DNA from: Allacma fusca
Taxonomy: Eukaryota; Arthropoda; Collembola; Symphypleona; Sminthuridae
Reading direction: 5' to 3'
Length of the DNA stretch: 64,000 bases
NCBI GenBank assembly: GCA_947179485.1
Contig: OX359246.1
Span: 29,884,001 to 29,948,000, forward strand
Of this stretch, positions 21,458-32,116 are shown one piece after another. A model generated the notes under the pieces. The model did not search any database. It had not been told where the DNA came from and saw nothing but the letters and a program-made list of their open reading frames with translations. The position numbers were made by a program, and so were the translations under genes. Each line of letters begins with the position of its first letter. Within the stretch, counting starts at the first letter, position 1.

Positions 21458-21557
21458 TCGTTGGCTAAATTCGAAAAAGTACCATTTTTATTTCATAACC
21501 TATGATTTTTAAATGGGTTTGCAAAAAAAATGGTACTTTTTAGAATTTAGGCAACGA
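21458..21557. mobile_element. Tc1/mariner-like MITE (100 bp)
   Basis: The inverted repeats begin TCGTTGGCTAAATTC at the left and TCGTTGCCTAAATTC (read in reverse) at the right, about 33 bp long with a small loop. TA lies on both sides (21456-21457 and 21558-21559). Block 2 has the empty site with a single TA at 31,929-31,930, which proves insertion after the duplication. Confidence 0.8.
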
Positions 21558-21568
21558 TATGTAATTAC

Positions 21569-21900
21569 CAGGGGTGGATTTTTGTAAATCTCCCTGCAAG
21601 ATCATTTCTGAATTTCCCTGCTGACAATTATCTCCCTGCTGGTCGGCAAAATTTTTATGGCATTTTATGGCAAAAAAAAATCTCTTAGAAGTCGTGAAAT
21701 CCCTGCCAAATTTGGCCAATCAAGCCAAAAATCCCTGTTTGCTTAACAAATTTCCCTGAAACCCGTCAACAAATTCAAAATCCCTGCCAAAAAAAGGTCA
21801 ACGGTTTTTAAAATCCCTGTTCGTAAAAATAAATCCCTTCCCTTTGAGATTTTCCCTGGGAAGAATCTTCCCGTCTTCCTACAAAAATCCGACCTCCTGA
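21569..21900. mobile_element. hAT-like MITE with TCCCTG arrays (332 bp)
   Basis: The left end is CAGGGGTGGATTTTTGTA and the right end reversed is CAGGAGGTCGGATTTTTGTA. The 8-bp target duplication is GTAATTAC (21561-21568) and GTATTTAC (21901-21908), one mismatch. The interior holds about ten TCCCTG words. The uninterrupted site GTAATTAC is present in block 2 at 31,932-31,939. Confidence 0.82.
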
Positions 21901-22075
21901 GTATTTACCCATACCTACATAAAAATCCGTAAGGAAATTGCATGCGTTTCCCATACAATTTTTGAAAATTGAACACACATTGGTGGAATTTGGTCAAACC
22001 TCCAATATTTAATGCACTATAGTTGAGTATACAGTCGAGAGTCTGGAGTCTGGAGGATTTATTGCACCCGATTAA

Positions 22076-22898
22076 TTTGATATTGCTTTTGTTGCTGGTT
22101 GGCTCTGGTCCATTTCCCTCGAATATCTTCCCTATGAGTTCGGACGACCCAGAGAAAGCAACCTTGAATGAAGCCCGTTACGAGAAGGACAAATAAAGCA
22201 TTTTTACGATTCTTCCCGGGTCAGTGTACAATTTTGTAATGGAGAGGACGAAGCTGATGTAATAACTGATGACGGTGTAGACCATGAACGTTTGAAGAAG
22301 AAACGTCAAATAGTTATTAACTCCAAGGAAATGCACATTTCCACGAGAATAAATTACACGTCTCGACAAATCCTAATCATAATTTTTTTATCGTGTAGAT
22401 TGTTTTAAAAAAAGTTTTACAAATCATTCGAAACGGTTCCTAAAACTATTACCAAATAAGATCCTTTCAATAGAATTACAGCCGCCACAAATCCCGCTAT
22501 GCTGGACATAAATAAAACCACGGAAAAGAAAAGAGTGAAGGTATCTGAAATTCAATTATAAAAATATAAAGGGTCTTCATTTAAAATTCTATAAAAAATA
22601 TCTACGTAAAAATAAATTGTAAATTTTTGTAATTATTGTGCTAAAAAAATTTCAAACTGTACGAGGCTTATGAGTCCTCTCCACTTCCAAGTACGACATT
22701 TGTGTCAAAAGTTGAACAACGGTTGTCAAATAGATCATAATCATGCGACGCTCGCATTCTTCAAAAAAAACGTAATCTCTGTCAATTGTACAAATTTACA
22801 ATCAAGACAAAATATTAAAGTAAATCGTATCCAGTGTAACCACCCAATAATCCTATTTCATAAATTGTAGCACCACAAATGCTGATTTCCCGACTCAT
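22076..22898 (-). pseudogene. Tetraspan pseudogene T5 (block 1 copy of T6)
   Basis: It aligns to the intact T6 at 32,117-32,981. The start codon is kept (22898), but exon 1 has a two-base insertion and its donor GT has become AT. Exon 2 has a two-base insertion, and its donor is changed to GA. Exon 3 (22544-22453) is still fully open. The intron before exon 4, with its acceptor, is deleted. Exon 4 carries a one-base deletion near 22,198 that ends the frame early. With this many lesions it cannot encode the tetraspan protein. Confidence 0.85.
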
Positions 22899-24540
22899 TG
22901 AGCCCCTATCCTTAATATTTATGTAGTCCATTAATGTAATTACTCAAAACTAGGATTTACCAAGTCCGAATTTTCCAAGAAACTTATTTTTATTTGTTCC
23001 TGTTTGCTGGGAATAATTTTTACAACTGAAAAAGAACTCTTCGTTAAAGTTCCAAGTAAGAATTTTATTTAAAAAATTATATTATTTAATGGGGCCTCAC
23101 GAGACCACTAGACCCCCAAAGATTCATACATCTCCTAAAATTACTAATATAATTATTGGATTTACAGTTAGTTACGTACTCTCTATCATAAAACTCTGTA
23201 TGATTTTCTCTACAGTATACAAGAGGCGGAGTCCACTGCATTTTCTATATCTACCTGAAGGACTCAATAAAAGAATGAAGTTTCATTTATGACTCTAAAA
23301 ATGTCCACACTAAATTCCCTCTCTCTCTAGTCAGGATAGTAATAACAGCTGGATCAAAACACAGAATAAAAAAGTATACATGAGATCCTCCGAACTTGTT
23401 ATTGCTATAAATTACAACTCTCTTATTCTTCCAGGTACGTTTGTAAGTATGTACACATTTACAAATTGCAAGTCTCAGCTAAATTACCACTGAACAACAG
23501 GATAAGTTCCGACATTGATTCCCTCACACAAAATTTTGTTGGATCAGAGTCTAAAAATGTTTTACTTAAATTGCGTACATACAAGGGAACGCAGGATCAT
23601 AACGCCACTGAAGGGGCAATAGGTCCAAGTGCTCTACAGAGCATTTTGTCCGCATATGCACATTCCATTCCCCCATTTTCTAGAAAATTGCCTCCTAGAT
23701 TTTTAAAAATTTGTTTCATCCTTGTAGCTCAAAAAGTCCGGATGAAGCGACCATGGAAGTGGAAGTGGAGCAACGTTTTTACTATCCATAATTTGCTCAG
23801 CTAGATTCGGAATCGCCAGAGTTGTTCCAAACACGGTGTCGTCTAATTCATCGAACTGGTTGTTGCGATCAGTTCTGGACTGTTAAAATACTGAGAGTAC
23901 AAAACGTAGATATTTTGTATTTACTTACTCTAAATGTTATAGAAAAAATACAAGATGTAATTCAAATAGATGCTACTATCAGTAGGTGTATTTTGCTCCA
24001 AATATTTTTCATTTACCGGATTAACGAGTTTGAATATTTTGTATCCATCATTTGGATTAAATGGAACAATGGTCGTAAAGTTTTTGTATAGTATGAAATT
24101 TGTACTTGGGTATTATTTAGAATAGCTCATCAGGTGATTATTCATATTATTCTTCACGCCGATTTTTTTGTGCATACTTTTATTAAATATACATTTTGGG
24201 CCCAGGTCAGGAAGAACCCGCCGGGGCAACAGGTACATACATCTGTAAATTTAAATGATAGTATGTACTGTAACATATTTACTTATCCTTACCTAGCTAC
24301 TAAACGTAGGATAAGTTTATTGATGTTCAGTTATAATTAAACAACAGTTGAATGACGTTGAATTCTTGAACATTAAGTACTGGATTTGAAAAAGCTTTGA
24401 CAACAATACACGAGTACGAAACCATCTCTTCTCTGTTTATTCTGTTTTTAATTTTAAAAAGTTGAAAACCTAGCATCCACAGTAATAGTCTCCTGAAGAA
24501 ATTAATAAAATTGGAAGAAATATGTAATTTAGATTAACGT
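22899..24540. other. Intergenic with end of block 1
   Basis: Similarity to block 2 continues to about 23,680 and then stops. Compared with block 2, the segment matching 33,150-34,270, which holds the last exon of T7, is missing near 23,080. The remainder up to 24,540 shows no gene. Confidence 0.5.
23330..23404 (-). pseudogene. Fragment of T7 exon 3
   Basis: This matches the first two thirds of T7 exon 3 (35,096-34,982), including the acceptor TATAG. It has a three-base insertion near the start and is cut at 23,330, where a deletion joins it to intron 3 sequence. The first two T7 exons were not duplicated, so it is a dead remnant marking the right part of block 1. Confidence 0.7.
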
Positions 24541-24800
24541 AATTTATCTAGCCTATCAAACTTGTTCAACAGAAAACACTCCTCAGACTCTGGAGGAACC
24601 GCCATTAATGGATATTTTACTGGTGCCTATATATACATTTATGCATGTTTGACGAATTTTCGACAGTCGGTACGGGTCCGTACTTGATGCTTGTAGTTTA
24701 TTATTATTTTGACAGAAACCACTTCCTTATACTGCGCATTTCGGGAAGCTAATGTACAAGAATGTGTTACAAAAGTAGGGATGATTGATCCTTTGTCAAA
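24541..24800 (+). repeat. Local direct duplication, left copy
   Basis: Matches 25,801-26,090, sharing for example 'cgccattaatggatatt'. It lies about 1.2 kb upstream of the second copy, which precedes receptor C. No exon is visible in either. Confidence 0.6.
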
Positions 24801-25508
24801 CATGTCACTCTTTTAAAAGTAAAAACACAAGGTCTGCAACTTATAAATATACGTCCATTAATTGAATCCTGCTTACATTTAATGTTCATATATGTATGAA
24901 CGATCCACAAGCGCAGCTTCACAACATCCGAATTCAATCTTTTAACATCGCTTAGCTTGTTTTTTGAAATCCCCAACTATGTTTTCCGGGAAAATAATTA
25001 AACGCGCATTTGACTGAAGAGACAAAAATTCTGCAATTTTGCTCGTTAAATGGATAATTCAATACTTAGCAAAATTACAACACCTCTCTTTTTTGTGACC
25101 ACTAAATAGATTTCATACAATCATTATGTTCTTAATTATCATATGTTTGTACCTACCCGCATTTGATTACATCCCTTCCCGAACATAAAGCCCTTTTTAC
25201 AATTCCTTGCTAACGGGTACGTCTATTTTATTATTAAATGTTTGTCAATAATTATTCTAATTGTTTGTTTTGGAATCGTATGTATTCTAAGGCTTAATGT
25301 AATGACTGCTGCGAATGTGCACCTACCATAAATGCCGGATTCTTATTTATAAAATCCTACTGTTACTCAGGAATTATTATAAACACGAAATACTTTAGTG
25401 TCTAGTTACGCCTATAATGGCGTATGGATGAGTTCAGCTCCGACGCATGTATGCGTTTGCATAATTAAGGCTTCTATTTCGTATGTGACTGTAGTGAAGC
25501 TTATAGCT

Positions 25509-25660
25509 GAGCTCGGCTGCTTGAACCTGCTCAGCTCAGCTCCTCTGCTTGTACCTGAGCAACTCAGCTCCTATGTTTGGACATGAGCAACTCAGGTCCT
25601 ATGCTTGTGCGTCAGCAACTCAGGTCCGATGCTTGTACCTGGGCAGCTCAGGTCCAATCC
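25509..25660 (+). repeat. 28-bp tandem repeat
   Basis: Four complete 28-bp units start at 25533, 25561, 25589 and 25617, each like AACTCAGGTCC.ATGCTTGT.C.TGAGC. Partial units sit on both sides. Open frames through it are by-products of the repeat. Confidence 0.85.
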
Positions 25661-25800
25661 TTCAATACGTGATTTTGTGTGTAGGCGATGTACCTGGGCG
25701 GCACTGTTCCTACGCCTACATGAGCCTACTCCTCCACTTTCTACAATATTAAAGCCTGCCGGATAAATAAAGTTACCAAGAATATATATAATTTAGTTTA

Positions 25801-26090
25801 ATTTAAATTAGCTAGCCTTTCAAAGTTTTTGACAGAGAACATCCACTAACTCCGCAGGAAACGCCATTAATGGATATTTCACTGGTGCCAATATACATAC
25901 GTATATTGGACGACGTTTCCCCCAAGACCTGAAACATGTTTCCGTCGGACAATCTGATCAAACGTTACGGGTCCCTGCTTTATTTCCCTCAATTTAATTT
26001 TGAAAGAAACCACTCCTTTGTACTGTACATTTCAGAAATATAATGAGCAAGAATGACCGCTACAGAAGCAGGGTGGATTGATACTTGCGA
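25801..26090 (+). repeat. Local direct duplication, right copy
   Basis: Diverged copy of 24,541-24,800, located about 400-650 bases upstream of the receptor C start codon. It may carry upstream regulatory sequence of the receptor unit. Confidence 0.6.
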
Positions 26091-26322
26091 TTTAATGAGC
26101 GCACGTGTAGCATATTCCAGGGACAATGAATTCTTACCCAATACTAACAGAATTCACCTAGCACCACGTCCAATGTCAATACCTTCACTACCGAAATGTT
26201 CTTTTCCAAATATACACACAAAGGCCTGACATAATTATAAATATATTCAATTACATTCATTAAATCCAGCTCAAGATTTTTGATGAGTTGCTCAATCTCC
26301 CAGTAGGACTTTCAAATAATAG

Positions 26323-26329
26323 TATAAAA
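26323..26329 (+). promoter_or_regulatory. Candidate TATA box of receptor copy C
   Basis: TATAAAA about 134 bases upstream of the ATG. This is a motif match only; the surrounding flank is not similar to that of copy B. Confidence 0.35.
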
Positions 26330-26462
26330 TCCAGAGAAAACCAATCAGCTTCACATATAGACTTGAACATTACTCAACTCAGCGTCAACAGCACTACTAA
26401 AATCGGACTATTCCCATACTTCCATATGGACGTGAAATCCATCTGAATTAAAATATCCTATA

Positions 26463-27850
26463 ATGTTATCTTCAGAAGACGTACGTCTGAATGCAAAGTT
26501 TCTGCATCTCTTGTCAAAATTATGTTTGATCCCTTTTTTAGTTGACAAGAGAAGCGTAAAAATTCGTGTGAAGTCCAATCGCCGACAACGACATTTATAC
26601 ACAACTGTTTTTGCACTTCAAATATCGTACTTCTTGTATTCATTGATAGCCCTGGTAAAATCATTGTTATCCGATGTGGAAGTCGATATTAAGTACACCG
26701 CAGTTCATTTCTACGTGGTTGGAACAGGGCTGATAATGGCTTACTGGGGCGCAATAATTTACAACCTGAATCTTGAGTTAACAGTTTTGATCTTTAATGA
26801 CTTATTCAGCACCGGTAAGTATTGGAGTCGGTTAAATCACATGAGCTGTTTTGTATTATCATATTAGTGTAATGCTTATTGTTTACTTAATAGTCATATT
26901 TTTTCATTATGCAAGTTTCAAAAGGGGAAGGTCGAAAAAATTGGAGGGAATACAGCACTGTCGAGCTAGTCTTAGTCAACATGCCATTTAATGTATTTGG
27001 TGCGGGGGTGGCTACCATTCTACTAGTCTTACTCTTGCCTGAAAGATCATTTTCAGTGCATTGTCTGATTCCTGTAACGTATCAGTCCAGCATGACATAC
27101 TTCGCATGCTCCGTATTGGATGTTGCATTTTTGGTTAACCAAACATCGGTAGGATCTCTGGGGATGTTCGTTCTTTTGTCATTCTTTCTGAAGATTGACG
27201 GAAGCTTGGATACTCTCAAACAAGTGTAAGCCTAAATTAATGCATGATTTCGTATATTTCTTTTTACCAGAAATAATTAATAGTAACAGCGAATGCAGTA
27301 GTAGGAGGATTTTCTTGCAAAACAATGGTAATATTATTTTTACTTTTCCAAATTTTGCCATAGAATTCAGAACGACGACAGTTGGCCCGAGAACTCCTTG
27401 AACGAAGCGTTAGTTTCCTGTAGAAAAATCCAACTGGAATTGTGTCTGTTCAATGGAAAATTCAGGAATCTGAACTACTTCACTAAACTATTTGACATGA
27501 TTGCGACAGTAGCCTGTTATTATGTCGCGATAGTAAACTACGATCGTAACCCAAGATTTGCTTTAGTTTTCTCGTTGCTTGGCTTAAATATAATGACGGG
27601 ATTTCTCTTGTTGTTCAATAAAGCGTTTAAAATCCCTATAAAAATGGATGATGTCAAGAGGGAGATTTCATTGGCCTCGCACGTGTTGAAAGATTCTAGT
27701 AGCCGAAAATATGTCCGCTGTCGGATCACATCCATGCAGAATGTTGGTGTGGAAATGGGTGGATTTAGCACTTTGGAAAGACAATCCACTCCAAATTTCC
27801 TTGACTTTATTGTGTCCAGTGTGGTAGACCTTATTGTCGCAACGCAATGA
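26463..27850 (+). CDS. Chemoreceptor-like multi-membrane protein, copy C
   Basis: Three exons, 26463-26814, 26916-27225 and 27364-27850, have exactly the lengths (352, 310, 487) and phases of copy B and give 382 residues. Membrane-span pattern and C-terminal LERQSTPNFLDFIVSS block are as in B. The first 60 residues differ clearly from B (for example LSSEDVRLNAKFLHLLSKL), whereas exons 2 and 3 are nearly identical, with a stretch of about 130 bases in exon 3 showing a single difference. This suggests gene conversion. The likely role is as for copy B: a sensory receptor channel at the plasma membrane, inferred from topology and size only. The divergent N-terminal part might alter ligand choice or assembly. 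Confidence 0.75.
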
Positions 27851-27973
27851 TTGTATCATTGGCTTGGCACTTTACAAAATCTTTATTTTTAAAAACAAGG
27901 AATCAGGGCAAGTATAGCTGTGCGATATGTTAATAGTATTGCACCCGAAGTCTTAAAATACCTGAGCTATATG

Positions 27974-28255
27974 TAGGGTATGTCGATTTGAAAATGTCCG
28001 GCATTGTGGGCAACTTGCCCGCCCAAAATTCCCTGGCATTTTGGACATTTTCATTTCACGGCGAGGGCAATAGGGCATATTGGGCAAGGGGATTAAGGCA
28101 TTTTCATTCGCGGGCAATTGGGCATTTTGGGCAGAAGGGTTGAATAAAATAGCACAATTCGTACAATTTGGCAGTCGATTCGAAAATTGGGCATGTGGGC
28201 AGACATTTCAGCTGGGTGGGCAATACTGCAGGGCATTTTCGATCTACATACCCTA
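27974..28255. mobile_element. hAT-like MITE with GGGCA arrays (282 bp)
   Basis: The ends are TAGGGTATGT and ACATACCCTA, inside an 8-bp target duplication GCTATATG (27966-27973) and GCTAAATG (28256-28263), one mismatch. The inside holds more than ten GGGCA/GGGCATTTT words. The matching position in block 1 (about 17,800) has the uninterrupted sequence, so insertion came after the block duplication. Confidence 0.83.
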
Positions 28256-28263
28256 GCTAAATG

Positions 28264-29086
28264 TAACTGCAACTCCTAAATGTTGTTATACCACTCTGCA
28301 GAAACTACTACTTTTAATGTACAGTAATCAAAAAGAGTACATTCTCTGTAGGAAAAAACTATTTGTACGCAATCCCATTTAATTAATTTAATTTTCTCTT
28401 AGTTTAGAATAGTATATGTAGCAAAAGACAAGGGTCAAATTTTGTTTAATTTAAAGGTGCTCTTCTAGAAACATGTAATCCATTATTAATTACACAATTT
28501 CTGTCGTCCCACCACTCACGAAATAAAGTGTAGCATTAAATGGCATTTATTGAATTGTGTCTCTGGGCCGTGGGATCATTTAGTAAGAACTATGGAGGTT
28601 AACACTTACTTCAAACGTAAGCATTTCATATGTATCCAAGCAATTCATGCACATAACAGAGATTCCATGTTATTGGGCAAAATATTTTTATATTCGAGTG
28701 CCCAGTTCTGTTGCTCATTTGATTAATGGACATGTTGCGTGAAAAGTGCAACTAATGAAAGCCTTATGGAGCGAAAACTGGGTTGCTTGCGAACTGTAGG
28801 GAAACGACAGCACACACTTGTTCGAGTAGCAGTTATGCTCTTGAAACCTCTGTTGTTTGCATGATATGTAAGTGTTTATTTTTTTACGTTGATCGATCCA
28901 TGACGGATTTGTTGGTGGTCATTGTTTGTTACCTTTCGTCCAGCAGTATTCAGGTGTTTCATATTCACACTGGACATTCACATGTTGTTATAGCAAGCCT
29001 TACAACGGCTGCTTAAAATCTGGATTTTAATATAGACGCTTCCTACTTTACAAATCTAGCTTTTACAAACGATCTGAAATCTAAGA
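28264..29086. other. Intergenic between receptor C and T2
   Basis: 28,480-28,860 is nearly identical to 18,050-18,420. No exon is seen. The most conserved part includes 'catatgtatccaagcaattc' and runs toward the T2 promoter region. Confidence 0.5.
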
Positions 29087-29983
29087 ATGTCAGAGAGAAT
29101 TGTTTTCTGCTGTGGAACGAGTTTCTGGACGCGGATTATCGGTTGGTTTCTAAGTGTATGCTTTAATTTTTTCTCCTTATAATGACTTTATGGAACGAAT
29201 ATTTTTAATTTTTGCATAATCCTATTTTTCTAACATGTAATTGCATTTTTAAGGTCTCCAACACTGCATGTGCTCTCACACTAATAACATGCATTATTTT
29301 GCTACCATACAACGACATCCTGTTATTTGCAGAGAAAGCTGCATCTTTCTTTTATGGAGTGTCCTTTGAACATATGAACACAAAGCCAAAATGTACGTTT
29401 TGACAATGATTTTTACAATAAAAGAGATATTCCAAATTACGGAGAGATTGTGGTATGAGTTGCTTCAAAAATAATTAATTTCAGACGCACTTGTCAACTT
29501 CTGTTTCATCGTCTTGCTCGTCAACAGTCCAATATGTGCTATTTGCAGTTTCCTACTTCTGATTGGTTCCTACAAAGTGTGACCATATTTTTTTGACTCC
29601 ACAGTTAAAATTAATTTAAATTGCTTTAAGCATTGATTTCTAGTATAATTTCTTCAAATAATAAAAAATGTGTATAAATTTAAATTTAATTAACTAATTG
29701 TAACTTATTCCAGAGAAAGTCAATAATTATGGTTCCTTGGGTGATTTACATGGTGATGGGCTCCATGGTACAAGTCATTCTGGAGATTATAATTTCCATT
29801 TCCTCCAATACTGAAGGAGTCCGCACAGTGCTCATCAATATTGCTTTCACATTGTCCTACTCGACGTTTTGCATTTGGGTAGTGGCGACTCACATTAAGG
29901 AAACCGAAATGTCTAGGCAGCCCAGTCGACCTGAGAGGGACCTGGAAGTGTACAAGGAAACAACTGAAAGTACAGGTATTTAA
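29087..29983 (+). CDS. Small tetraspan membrane protein T2
   Basis: Four exons, 29087-29155, 29254-29392, 29485-29576 and 29714-29983, have the same lengths as T1 (69, 139, 92, 270) and give 189 residues. The start VFCCGTSFW, the RIIGW motif and the end of the last span FCIWVVATHIKETE are all retained. Differences from T1 are mostly conservative (for example KPMIM to KSIIM at the exon 4 start). All splice sites are GT-AG. Both T1 and T2 look functional, unlike the minus-strand pair, so this plus-strand member seems to be kept in two copies. Function unknown; the four-span layout suggests the plasma membrane. Confidence 0.77.
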
Positions 29984-30368
29984 ACTTATTCACGATAGTT
30001 CCGAAAAATGAATGTTTTTACGATGAAACTGAATAAATATTATTTGCGCATCATTTTTGATATATTTTGTCGTGGAATTTCCGACTTCGGTACAATTTAT
30101 TTGCTTTTGAAATTTAAAGTAACATTTGATGAGTGCTACTCCAAAAATAGCAAAATTATCCTTGGAAACAAACGCCAGGGCTTCCAAGTAAAAACTTCCT
30201 ATTAATTTTTAAATAGCAGTTGATTTGCGCGCTTAGAAAAGGCATTCAAGAAATTCCTTCCATAAAACATCAATTCCTGCATATCCTATGACGCGTTTGA
30301 TATTGAATGTAAGTATGTACATTTAAGCATATAGTAGGTATACATCACCCAGATTTTCTTCCAGAACA
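29984..30368. other. Gap between convergent T2 and T4 pseudogene
   Basis: Collinear with 19,561-19,918. An AATAAA lies about 50 bases after the T2 stop. No other feature. Confidence 0.5.
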
Positions 30369-31222
30369 TTACTCCAATCGTAGTTGTCTCCGACATTTTG
30401 CGTACTCAACGGATAACTGAGTCTCCTTCAAGTGATTGTACACTACCCAAACGCAGAAAGTGGTTTTGACCAAGACGATTACGATGACACCAATTGAAAT
30501 GCCCAGATGATTATTTCGGGCAACGTTACAACCAATGATTTCCGCAAGGATTTCAAAAATCGCATATGCAGCTCCTGATATGATCCAAGTTAGGATGTAT
30601 TTTGGGTTCATCTAAAATATTAAATACAGACAAACCAATCATTTTATAATGACCGTTTGTTCCATTACCACAGTTTCGAAAATACCCAAAATTTTTTCAG
30701 ATTATACCTTGTAAGTTCTGTACAAGAGCAGGCCACCTGCCGTGCATCCAATGACATGGCTCAAAAGCACAAGAAACAAATAGACCAAGGTGATGACATC
30801 TGCATGAAACTAAGGACAGCTTTTACAAACGTGGTCCATATTTGATTTTTTTTGTACCCTTCAAAATGCATAACAACAGAATCAGAATCAGACGTGGAAT
30901 TTTAAAACTTACATTTGTCATATCCGCTCAAATTTTCAACGATCATTGCAAATAAATTTTGGATCCTGTAGACCTGAATTTAAATTTCCAATCGTAGGGA
31001 TGTCCAAGGATAAAGAGAATAATGAATGAGGTTGTACCCAGGTTCAGTAGTGCGTTAATTATTGGCCACATTTAATTACATGGGGCTCGTAGTTCATTTT
31101 AATTATAATGACTCTTGAAAATATGAAAATAAAATATAATACGAAACTCTTACCGTAAAAACCCAATCAAAAACCTATGTCCAGCAGGAAGTATTACAAC
31201 AACAAATAACCCTCTTCACCAT
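30369..31222 (-). pseudogene. Tetraspan pseudogene T4 (block 2 copy of T3)
   Basis: Aligned with T3. The start codon (31222) and the first donor are kept, but codon 16 is TAG (31177-31175) where T3 has AAG, and the GW motif has become DW. The acceptor of exon 2 is destroyed: the CAG of T3 reads CCA near 31,063. Exon 2 (about 31062-30913) has a net two-base insertion that shifts the frame. Exon 3 (30799-30708) and exon 4 (30611-30369) remain completely open and well conserved, with the FCVWVVYNHLKETQ ending. The loss is therefore recent and confined to the 5' half. A shortened transcript starting at the exon 4 ATG is conceivable but has no support. Confidence 0.85.
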
Positions 31223-32116
31223 CTTCGATTCCCAAGTTCAAGAATAATAATTTAAAAGAATTGTAAATTTAAACTTTTAAAAATCCTTATTTTTATTATT
31301 TGAATTCCGAAATGTCCCCCCTTTGAAATTCCTGCAACACTTTAAGTCTAAAATATGTTAGCACCTTAAAGTAATATTTTTGAAGATAACAAAAACCCCT
31401 CTAAGGTGAATAGGACAGACCAAAGCTATATTCATGTGTTTACTTTCAAGTATCTATTGACAATAGCTTTGTCTTTCGAAACTCTTAAAGCAAATACGGA
31501 CAACTAGAAGACCGATTGTAGATAAATATCCACTTTCTTACACGCCAACAGTAGAATCCTCCTTACATATTATACAAACATTATTGTTTAAATTAGTTCC
31601 TTAAATTAGTTAATTTACTGTGTATTTGGGTATAGACCTGGGAGAAATAGCTCATGAACCATTTACAATTTGAAAACATCTCTTGCATGATTACATATGT
31701 ATAATTATATATATATAGGTACTGCACGGCCCAATTAAAATTGTGCACACTTTCAGTTCAAGAGCTTTAGCATCAAACTATAAACATGAGATTACAGGAT
31801 TGTGTCATTCTGAGACGGTAGTGGAAGCACTTAAATAAATCTATTTCCCTTAGTTGTTCAGGGACATACGAAGAGATCTTAATGTTAAATATAAGTCGAA
31901 CTTAATATCTATACATATACATATAGTATATGTAATTACCTATACATACATAAAAATCCATAAGGAAATTGCATGCGTTTCACATACAATTTTTGAAAAT
32001 TGAGCACACATTGCTATATATTACAAGTCGTGGAATTTGGGCAGCCCTCCAATATTTAATGCACTGGTTGAGTATACAGTCGAGAGTCTGGAGTCTGGAG
32101 GATTTATTGCACCCGA
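31223..32116. other. Intergenic between T4 and T6, no gene seen
   Basis: Collinear with block 1. It holds the empty insertion sites of the two MITEs found at 21,458-21,900. AATAAA on the minus strand at 32,108-32,103 follows the T6 stop by nine bases. Confidence 0.5.

Larger units (their letters stand above)
16301..23680. repeat. Segmental duplication, block 1
   Basis: Collinear with block 2 (26,463-35,370): receptor (+), tetraspan (+), two tetraspans (-), and part of a third (-). Block-specific differences are two MITEs at 21,458-21,900, loss of the segment that in block 2 holds the last exon of T7, and a small deletion ending in T7 exon 3. Upstream of the receptor start codons the blocks no longer resemble each other clearly. 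Confidence 0.85.
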
